A model generated the notes under the pieces. That model ran no database searches, was not told the DNA's origin, and was given only the letters and a program-made list of their open reading frames with translations. From contig NC_087380.1 of NCBI RefSeq assembly GCF_963675165.1, positions 7,574,517-7,638,516 on the forward strand: a stretch of 64,000 nucleotides of DNA, written 5' to 3'. Positions 27,166 through 35,717 of the stretch are shown here, piece by piece. Made by a program: the position numbers and the translations under genes. Numbering within the stretch: the first letter of the stretch is position 1; each line of letters starts with the position of its first letter. Origin of the DNA: Halichondria panicea (taxonomy: Eukaryota; Porifera; Demospongiae; Suberitida; Halichondriidae).

Positions 27166-27794
27166 TGTAGGGAGATGTCTATCTTCTCTGACCAACAGAA
27201 ATGTAGTGGTATAGGTTAGAGGTATTATTCATATTTTAAACACACTCAAGTGCATCACATTTAGCAGTTAGTAAATGGACTTTTTGTAAGTAGATACACA
27301 AAGTGATATTGTAGTAGTCTATAGGTGAAAGATAGAAGTTGCATCCATTATGAAAGCGGTATATACTGTGCACAATCAACATACAGCTATACTATACATT
27401 ACACAAGAGCATCTGTTACATCACGATAAGATATTCTAAAAACATAGCAAGTTTAATTTGGGACAAAGCAATAACCTAAAGCTCACAACAGCTGCATGTG
27501 TGTGTGTGTGTGTTGACACTCTCTCTTAGCTATTGCTTGAGTAGTTAAACCAACCACACGCACACACACATACGCATACTATAGGGATGCTTAGACTTAT
27601 TTCCACCCAGTCCAACTGAATTTACAGTCTTAATAATAATTTTAATTTTCGTATGATGCTCTACTACAATACGAAAAATACGAAAATAACCTGCTATACG
27701 GTATATACAAGGGGGAGGCTTCTTGGAAATGAATAAGTTACCACATAATAAACTGAAGTACGTACATGCACATTCACTGAGGGGGAGGCTTTTT

Positions 27795-30740
27795 TTATTG
27801 GTAAAAATTATAAATTGTAGTACACAAATGGAAGTAAAGTAAATGTACAGTTGAGGAAGGATTCCATGTAGGTACCATTAATGCTACATTTGATAAAATC
27901 CCAATTGAAAACAAAGTACAGTTACTCTCTCTCTCATTCAGTGCAGCTATAGTGATTGACCCACCTTTAACAGACATGGAATTGTTGTCTTTCATAGTGG
28001 AGAGAGTGTCCTCTGAGCTTGGATTGCGGGTTATGGTGGTTAGGTTGACAGCTGTGTCTTGGCTTCCAGTAACCTTCTGATTCGGTTTATTTTGGTCAGG
28101 CCTGAAGAAAATAATGAAGAGTTTCGGCCCAAACAGACAGCCGAGAACGGCAAAAGCACTCAACACAGAGGCTAACCCAGTGATAGCATTCTGTATCTCT
28201 TGTCTCTCTTCGATTATAAAGTAAGCATACAGTCCAACAAAAGCAGCCCAAATTATTGCAATAATGAAAGTACAAAATGAAACAAATTTGGCTTCATTGA
28301 AATTTTTCGGATATTTGAAGCTCAGCACACCGAGTATGGTGGACGCAATAATGAGGATTGTTTCGTAGATGGCACAGATTACCAAAATAGCAACGTGATC
28401 GACAACACAAGACACAATGATTTCTGGGAGTTTATTTTGATCTTCACGATTCAGTCGCACATTTCTGGAGACGCCTGGATGTACGACAATTAAACCTATG
28501 ACCACAATAAGTACTTGACCAAATATTATTATGCTCGTGAAAATCACTTGATAGTAGGGCTCTGTAAATCTAGTTCGTGACAAATTTGCAGACCTGTAAA
28601 ATATCCTCGTTACTCGAACAATCTTGACCAATAGAGCACCAAATATAATTGAATAACAGACCCAAAATCCCATTCTCTGTACGGCACAGACTCCTGGCTC
28701 AGGAGGACTCACGTACACAAATGCTAGAATAAAGATCAGTCCGATTCCACTGAGTAAAGTTATCATTTGCTCTCGTCCTGAAGATTTCACAACAGGTGTC
28801 TTCCAGTATATAACATACGTTATGGTGACGGCTGCAACAGCTATGAGGCCCAACACAGCAAGTATTATCACAATAATCGAGAATGCATCACTATAGCGAA
28901 TAAACGAGTCTGGTATTGGAACACACGAGTCGCTGCCCACCAGTGGATTGTTCCCCCAAGTCTCCCCTCCACACTGCAGGCACTGCAAGCCCATGGGATT
29001 AGAGGAATAATTACCGCCCACACACGGGTCACATGTCCCACAACACGAAGACTGTACAATTCTTCTGTACTCACCAACCTCACATCTCCCACACTGCGAT
29101 ATCTGAGGTTGCCTGCGAATGGAATTAGTTGAATTGTCTATTCCGAATTGAAGACTTTGCATATCGACAATTGATAGTGCTTCAAGATTGCTATCGTTCA
29201 GTACAGAACTGTCCCATATTCCTGCTCTAGAAAAAAAGTAATCTCCATTTCTGATATCACCATTTGCTTGATAGTTTAATATCTCATATTTCCCCTCAAC
29301 ATTTCCTTGGCTGTCGAAAATGATTCTGTTTCCAGTGATGTTATTAACAAAGTCCAACTGACGTATATATTGAAGCAGCACACTTCCTGTTAGTTGTTGA
29401 GATTGTCCGGCACACGATTGATTGGTTCTGTCCCATTGTATTGGTAACTGACAATTTTCGTGGAGAAAGTTCTGTAGAGCATGTGCATAAGCATACACGG
29501 CATCTATTACCAGGGGAACCACATTTCCTTGTTGGTATTGAGGTAGACCTGTCACACTCTCATTCTGTGAGCATGCGTTTAGTACGCTGGTATTCAATAC
29601 GTCACAGTTGGCAAAGGCGGCGTAATATTCTGTGAACCACGGATTTCTGACGTTGCTATCGATGGTAAGTTGTGAGAAGTATTCGTTGAATTGTGTCACA
29701 TGTTCAGTCAAGGGTGCAATTCCATATAAACCAGCAGCAGTCTCACTAAACTGATTCACGACACTATTAGACCTTGCCCAAGCATCGCTAGCTATCCAAG
29801 TGAATCGAGTTCTTGCTATCGTCGAGTTTGCAATTCTACGAAGCACTTGCTCTGCGTTGTCTTGAGAAGCAAACACAATTACAATATTTGCTGACGAGGC
29901 AATGAGTGCATCAGCTAACGTATCGAAATCCGAGTCCACAGAAATATCCTCGATTCCCATGTCCAAATCGATACAAATGCCATTTTTTGATGCTAATTTC
30001 CTAAATTCAGTTATTCCAGGCTCTCCGTACGGATTTCGTGAGTAGATAGTAGACACGTACGTCCAATTAAAATTCAGCAAAATGTCGAGCATAGCTCTAG
30101 CCTGTTGGTCATCTGGTGGAATTGTTCGATAGAAATATTCGTAGCGATCTCGATTGCTCAAAATAGCCGAGGAAGATGCATAACTGATTTGAGGGATTTG
30201 GAATAGCCGTACTAGACTAGCTACCGGGACACTGACTCGACTGGCAGCTGCACCAATGATACCAGAAGTGGGAGGGTTAATGGAGATATTATCCACCATG
30301 TTGTTAGGGGCCATACTTGACAACTGGCAGCTTTGAATGTCCAATTGACTTCCCGTGATTACCAAATCAATCGTTTCGTCCAGCCCTATATTCTCACTGT
30401 TGCATGTGTCTCGAATGTCATAGCCAATTTCTAGCCCTGCCAAAAGTTCTGAGTCGTTGTTTATAAGGTCGACTGCAAAAAGCATTGCTTCCATTCTCTC
30501 TAGTCCTCTCTCAGTCCGAATTGCTCCACATTGACCTCCACCTGAACCGGGATCATCTGAATGAACGGGAATGAGTCCTCCAAACACAAAATCTTTGTTT
30601 AGTCTGTTCTGAGCTCCTCGTATGCGATTGTCTGTCGTACGCAAAACTTCCGATGATTGTGCATAATTAAATTGCAATGCAGTGACAGTTGAGAGTGTTA
30701 CCAGTAGAAGGATGAACAGAGATGGTGTCTTTGTGAGCAT
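27795..30740 (-). CDS. mGluR-like class C GPCR, paralogue 2
   Basis: Seen: a single-exon 981-residue frame, near-identical by eye to paralogue 1 through signal peptide, Venus-flytrap, Cys-rich linker and seven helices. Differences cluster in the N-terminal lobe. The residue equivalent to the mGluR distal-carboxylate Arg is Arg82 here (GLERMEAM), whereas paralogue 1 has Met. The C-terminus differs: a small deletion after AALNERE removes the stop used by paralogue 1. The frame then reads on for roughly 45 residues (CTLFSIGILSNVALM...) of what is 3' UTR elsewhere. This gives a tail with an added hydrophobic stretch. The gene lies convergent to the decayed ankyrin tail at 25.6 kb. Upstream sequence matches the other two paralogues, so similar regulation is inferred. 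Confidence 0.92.
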   Translation of the reverse strand: MLTKTPSLFILLLVTLSTVTALQFNYAQSSEVLRTTDNRIRGAQNRLNKDFVFGGLIPVHSDDPGSGGGQCGAIRTERGLERMEAMLFAVDLINNDSELLAGLEIGYDIRDTCNSENIGLDETIDLVITGSQLDIQSCQLSSMAPNNMVDNISINPPTSGIIGAAASRVSVPVASLVRLFQIPQISYASSSAILSNRDRYEYFYRTIPPDDQQARAMLDILLNFNWTYVSTIYSRNPYGEPGITEFRKLASKNGICIDLDMGIEDISVDSDFDTLADALIASSANIVIVFASQDNAEQVLRRIANSTIARTRFTWIASDAWARSNSVVNQFSETAAGLYGIAPLTEHVTQFNEYFSQLTIDSNVRNPWFTEYYAAFANCDVLNTSVLNACSQNESVTGLPQYQQGNVVPLVIDAVYAYAHALQNFLHENCQLPIQWDRTNQSCAGQSQQLTGSVLLQYIRQLDFVNNITGNRIIFDSQGNVEGKYEILNYQANGDIRNGDYFFSRAGIWDSSVLNDSNLEALSIVDMQSLQFGIDNSTNSIRRQPQISQCGRCEVGEYRRIVQSSCCGTCDPCVGGNYSSNPMGLQCLQCGGETWGNNPLVGSDSCVPIPDSFIRYSDAFSIIVIILAVLGLIAVAAVTITYVIYWKTPVVKSSGREQMITLLSGIGLIFILAFVYVSPPEPGVCAVQRMGFWVCYSIIFGALLVKIVRVTRIFYRSANLSRTRFTEPYYQVIFTSIIIFGQVLIVVIGLIVVHPGVSRNVRLNREDQNKLPEIIVSCVVDHVAILVICAIYETILIIASTILGVLSFKYPKNFNEAKFVSFCTFIIAIIWAAFVGLYAYFIIEERQEIQNAITGLASVLSAFAVLGCLFGPKLFIIFFRPDQNKPNQKVTGSQDTAVNLTTITRNPSSEDTLSTMKDNNSMSVKGGSITIAALNERESNCTLFSIGILSNVALMVPTWNPSSTVHLLYFHLCTTIYNFYQ

Positions 30741-31081
30741 CGTGTACCTGCATGTGTATTACAGAATTTATATACCATATCAAATGTGCAATCACTAATA
30801 GTTTCATAGCTTAGCTACAATAATTATTATATCTACATGTAGCTGCCATACAATATATAACACTGACACTTACTGATTATGCAAGCAGCTACTGAGCTAG
30901 ATCTGTAACATTAACTTCCAAGTGCAACTTATAGCAGACTTTTGTTATAAAGTAGAGACATGATATCTACAGTGAACTTCCTTGCCTTTGTGCTTGATAA
31001 TGCAATGAAGGAAGAAATTACCACAGTATATGCGCATGCGCATGGATACTAACTGCTCTACACGTACACTGGGCCATTCCA

Positions 31082-31133
31082 TAGTCTCGCAAGCAGACTT
31101 GTTCCCTCCCTCCCACGTCTGCTCGCGAGACTA
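31082..31133. mobile_element. 52-bp MITE inside a duplicated ankyrin exon
   Basis: The ends TAGTCTCGCAAGCAGAC and GTCTGCTCGCGAGACTA are inverted. The flanks GCCATTCCA and GCCATTCGA match at 8 of 9 positions. The intact exon at 17037-17144 is the empty site, which shows that this is an insertion. Ends and target size relate it to the TAGCCTCG elements elsewhere in the window. Confidence 0.8.
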
Positions 31134-31343
31134 GCCATTCGAGACCACATCATCTTGCACTGCTTTGACGAAGTGAGTACATAATTATACAATTGCACAC
31201 TGCTTTAATATAAAGTTAAGTTGTGTGATAGCACTGTGCTATTATAGTCTCGGGGCTTATAGCCACACAGGGGGCATGCGGTAAAGCTGACTGTGCATGT
31301 ACATGTATGTGTGTGTCTGTATGCATGCGTGTATATTCAAATA

Positions 31344-32238
31344 TTACGGTGGCCCTGAGTGCTACTCCAGTTGGTAGTTGGCAGTTGGTAGTTGGCAGTT
31401 GGCAGTTGGTAGTTGGCAGTTGGCAGTTGGTAGTTGGCAGTTGGTAGTTGGCAGTTGGCAGTTGGCAGTTGGCAGTTGGTAGTTCGCAGTTGGCAGTTGA
31501 CAGTTGGCAGTTGGTAGTTCGCAGTTGGCAGTTGGTAGTTCGCAGTTGGCAGTTGGTAGTTCGCAGTTGGTAGTTCGCAGTTGGCAGTTGGTAGTTGGCA
31601 GTTGGCAGTTGGTAGTTCGTGACCTTTAAACTTTGCAGTTAGCAAATGTTGTATATACATGTAGATCTTTGCACTGCCTCTAATCTTTTAACCATAACTT
31701 TAAATAGCCTCAATAGAATCTAAAAGTGCCATGCAAAACCTGTTTCTATAATTCCCCCCTCCCTGCTGGGATCTGGGAATATAGGTAGAGGATTAGACTT
31801 GAAATGATCTCCCTACCTACATGTACATATAAGATTAATATTGACGTCTTAGGCCAGCTAGATATCGGTGCCAGTATCATAATTTAAAAGCAGGCTAATT
31901 ATTGTTGCAAAGTTTAAAGGTTACGAACTGCCAACTCCCAACTCCCAACTGCCAACTCCCAACTGCCAACTCCCAACTGCCAACTCCCAACTACCAACTA
32001 CCAACTCCCAACTGCCAACTACTAACTCCCAACTCCCAACTACCAACTCCCAACTCCCAACTGCTAACTGCCAACTCCCAACTCCCAACTGCCAACTACG
32101 TGTTTGAACTATCAAGTAGCAACTGCGAACTACCAACTACGCATTTGAACTATCAAGTAGCAACTGCGAACTACCAACTACGCGTTTGAACTATCAAGTA
32201 TGAACTACCAACTAGAGTAGCGCTCAGGGCCACCGTAA
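31344..32238. mobile_element. 895-bp DNA element with inverted 7-bp repeat arrays
   Basis: The ends TTACGGTGGCCCTGAG and CTCAGGGCCACCGTAA are inverted. Inside each end is an array of a 7-bp unit (TTGGCAG/TTGGTAG on the left, 31372-31620; CCAACTC/CCAACTG on the right, about 31925-32215) in opposite orientation. The core is about 300 bp without an ORF. The flanking AAATA is duplicated. The corresponding intron at about 17297-17312 in unit 1 lacks the element, giving a clean empty site. Confidence 0.85.
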
Positions 32239-33216
32239 AATATAGAGCTGATTTAGAAGGGAAAGCAATCGTTTGTGTGTGTGATAACTATTAATCCTGT
32301 TTGTGCATGTGTGGTCTCATTAACCAGACTCTCTGCTGTACCCATTCATGCCGCACTGTAGGCATGGCAACCCTGTTCACTTGGACAAGGAGGGGGAGGT
32401 CTCTACTCTAGTCACGTATGCACTGCAGAAGGAATCACTCGACTGCATGAGCGTATATATTAAGTTCATGTACTAGACCTAGCTGATGTAAATCCTATTG
32501 CTTTAGAGGCTGCAACCCCCTTTCACCTCACTTTAAAAGCATGCAAGAAGCTGAAATGATATGTGTAGACTAGTGTATACGTTACAGAGCCTATATATAT
32601 AGTGTGGTCCCACTGTAGCTAGTGGTTGACTTGTGTTTTCTCTACATATAGTGAAGGGTTGTTTGTATACCATATAGAGTACGCTGCTCCCCCCACACAC
32701 ACACAGGTGTTGATGTCCGCCCACCCCACACTCCTCACATTCCCCGACATCACACAGAGCACCCCCCTCCATCACACCAGTGCATACTCCTCACCACACC
32801 TACTTCTATATCTCCATCACACCAGTGCATACTCCTCACCACACCTACTTCTATATCTCCTCTCTCACGAGAGCACGCCCCTGTCAATCAACACCACCAA
32901 CAGCTACCAACGTACTCCCCTCCATTGTGCCGTGGCCTACAACAGTGTGTACAATACAGACCTGTTGCTACGACGAGGAGCGGACGTACAGCTGTGCAAT
33001 AATGAGGCCCCTATTGATTACGCCCACGAGCTGGAGAACGGAGAGGACATGCTCGCAATACTAGAAGGTGATATTACTTGTATAACTGAACAACTTGGAC
33101 TTATATAATTTTTTACTTCTATAGGACTTTGAGTGGACTGATGTGAAGAGTTCACGACCTCACAAACTGAACGATTTAGCACCACCTGGTAGTAGATTCT
33201 GTACCGTCTCGTAGCT

Positions 33217-34067
33217 CAATTTTAATAATAATAATTATTAAACAAATCACTTTATAAATAAAATTAATTATGGAATTATCAAGAAATGTCAAATGACGGG
33301 GAAGAACACACACATGCAACTATACGATAATTATAATAAGATTTACCACACTGAATTAATACAAAAACTAAAACGGTCACATGATATCAATGCTGGCCGT
33401 TGATTGGCTGAGTGGGCGACTACAAATCATCTGATGAGTCCATGTTCTTCGGGGAGTGGGGGGGAGGGACGTACGCATTCTTAGTAGCCATGGAAACTGT
33501 GTGTGTGTGAGGGGGTGGGTGAGGGGGTGGGTGAGTGGGTGTGTAGTAGAGAGAGCAAGTATTGAGCTGTAAACATTATAGATTTGTATTTAACTTTCAG
33601 TTTCATAATCTCTTAGTAGACAGATCACACATGCAGTAGTGAGGTCTAAACAAGTTTCAATATATAGCAAACAGGCAGGGCAGGGGAAAAAATATCTCTT
33701 AACCAACGAAATGTAGTGGCTAGTACAGCAGACTCTGATCTAAACACAGGCTCAAGTACATTACATCGATCTGATGGTCTTCATGTAGTTTTGTAAGTAC
33801 GTACACAAAGTGACAATTATTGTAGTAGTATAGGTGATAGATAGAAATTGCTGACAGCAATACTTTGCCAATCAACATAGAGCTATAATTATTATATACA
33901 TCATAAAAGAACATCTGTTTCATCATATATATATGCAGCAGCTAGTATAACTTGAGACAAAGTCACTAGCCTAAAGCTCATAACAGCTGCACAACAGTAT
34001 TTTGATAATTTACTCCGAACAATGATATACCGGTACCTCTGCATTGTAATTATAATAACAGAGACGC
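33217..34067. other. Spacer of unit 3, left part
   Basis: Broken homology to 18142-18950 and 26130-27300 (for example the GATGAGTCCATGTTCTTC stretch and the GTGGGTGAGTGGG tract). No gene was seen. Confidence 0.6.
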
Positions 34068-34816
34068 TAGCCTCAATTCCAGGCCGCGCATTGAAAGGCG
34101 GCCTGGTATACTTTGTATGCGCGTACATTACCCCAAAAAGGGGGTAATCCGTGTATTTGTGGATACTGTCAGTAAAATAAACCGTATACTATTTGTATTC
34201 TGATTTTACAGTCCGTTACATAGAAGTATTGTGCAAAGATGACTGAGTTCTTACGCCCTTTATTGTATCAAGCCAATTCTCTACTTAACGACACCCTACA
34301 CTGTAAGGCTACAGATGTTATAGGAAAGGCATGATGTGTTCCCGTGGGTCCCCTGATGAGGCTGTGGTAATATGGACCAGGCAAGTCTTCTGCTACTAAA
34401 TCTTGCCTTTATGTTCGACAGGAAGTCATTGCTGAAGATAAAGAAGCTAATGATTACTCCTGAAAGCTTTTAATAAGCTTTAACTCGACACTCAGGAAGT
34501 TTAATATTCACTCAAGATCTACTGGTGTATTAAAGAGTCAACCACTCTTCCTAGCTGGCAGCTCTACTGTCTGGGAGGCCTTCTTGAACTGTCTCTTAAG
34601 TTTATCAATAAACAGAGCTAGAAGAAGCAACACTGCTGCAGCATAATTATTTTACTTTGATTAGTGTCTCTGAAAGCTGCCATTAATTGTGGTCACATTG
34701 TCATACGTATTCTTCTTTTTTGTGTTTTTTACTATGATGAAATTGTTGTCAATTATTTCGCGCATGCGCATACAAAGTATACCAGTCTTTCTCTTCGCGG
34801 CCTGGAATCGAGGCTA
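34068..34816. mobile_element. 749-bp TAGCCTC-family DNA element with perfect 9-bp target duplication
   Basis: It begins TAGCCTCAATTCCAGGCCGC and ends GCGGCCTGGAATCGAGGCTA. The inversion continues inward (GGTATACTTTGTATGCGCG, with its complement near 34755-34785). CAGAGACGC lies immediately on both sides. The interior shows no transposase frame. It sits in the spacer of unit 3 and is absent from the equivalent places in units 1 and 2. Confidence 0.85.
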
Positions 34817-35229
34817 CAGAGACGCTAGCTCTCAAATAATTATGGTACAGTACTGCAGAGTACTAACTATATTTGGTACAATGCCACAATATTGAGTCAA
34901 CAATGACATCACCAAATTAAGTGAATATTAAGTGAATCAGGCGGCAGTCAAATACAATTATAGTCTACAACTCTGTCTAAGAATTGAAAACAAGACATGA
35001 TCTCTACCCACTCTCTCAAGCCCTCTAAGCTCATGGGACTACTCCAACTCACCCACACACACATGCACATGCAGCTACTACTCACCCACACTGACTTACA
35101 TGGGAGCTAGCTACTAGTAGGTATATGGCAATAAAGGCCTACAAGGTAAACTGTTTGTGGTACAACATTTAATTGCCACACATTGTTGCCTTATGAAAAC
35201 CATTTGCTGCATAGAAACCATATACCACA

Positions 35230-35352
35230 TGAACCTCAGGAACCACCACCATAGTGGAGAGGTGTCCCTATGAACCTCAGGAACCACCACCATAGTGGAG
35301 AGGTGTCCCTATGAACCTCAGGAACCACCACCATAGTGGAGAGGTGTCCCTA
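35230..35352. repeat. Three tandem copies of a 41-bp unit
   Basis: Exact triplication of a unit that starts TGAACCTCAGGAACCACC, in the spacer downstream of receptor 3. Confidence 0.95.
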
Positions 35353-35486
35353 TAAAAGCTATGGGTGGAGTGGGAATATCTTTCCAAAGGTCACTTTCCA
35401 GCGTATAATTATTCGGCACTCACCACAGGATTATGTATTGGAACTGAATTTCCTTTGATCTCAGAGGTCAAAAGGCAACAAATTAC

Positions 35487-35522
<36 letters not shown>

Positions 35523-35717
35523 TGGGAGCTACTACAACTCAAGGAGAAGGAAGGCTTCTTGTAAATGAATATATACCACGTATAAACTGAAGTACACAAA
35601 TGGAAGCAAAGTAAATATAGAGTTAAGAAAGGATTCCATGCAGGTACCATTAATGCTATATTTGATAAGGCCGATCGAAAACAAAGTAAGTTACACACAC
35701 ACTCTCATTCAGTACAG

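Larger units (their letters stand above)
31046..33216 (+). pseudogene. Duplicated tail of the kinesin/DEP/ankyrin gene, copy 3
   Basis: It contains remnants of the last four exons. The exon 11 part (about 31046-31165) is interrupted by a 52-bp MITE. The exon 12 part (about 32363-32450) has a 6-bp insertion and a lost donor. The exon 13 part (about 32706-33067) has an intact acceptor, a duplicated 45-bp block (CATCACACCAGTGCATACTC repeated) and a 6-bp deletion. The exon 14 part (about 33125-33216) carries an 8-bp deletion that shifts the frame. A 0.9-kb transposon sits between the first two. It is clearly non-functional as a copy of the parent gene. Confidence 0.85.

Noticed and set aside
28868-29092. 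Small antisense and shifted frames inside the receptor genes, repeated in all three copies
   Set aside because: They recur only because the receptors are paralogues. They lie fully within the long receptor frames and show no independent coding signal.
31337-32189. Frames rich in QLPTAN and AVGSWQL repeats
   Set aside because: They are translations of the 7-bp arrays within the transposon at 31344-32238. The unit is not a multiple of three, so an open frame is incidental.
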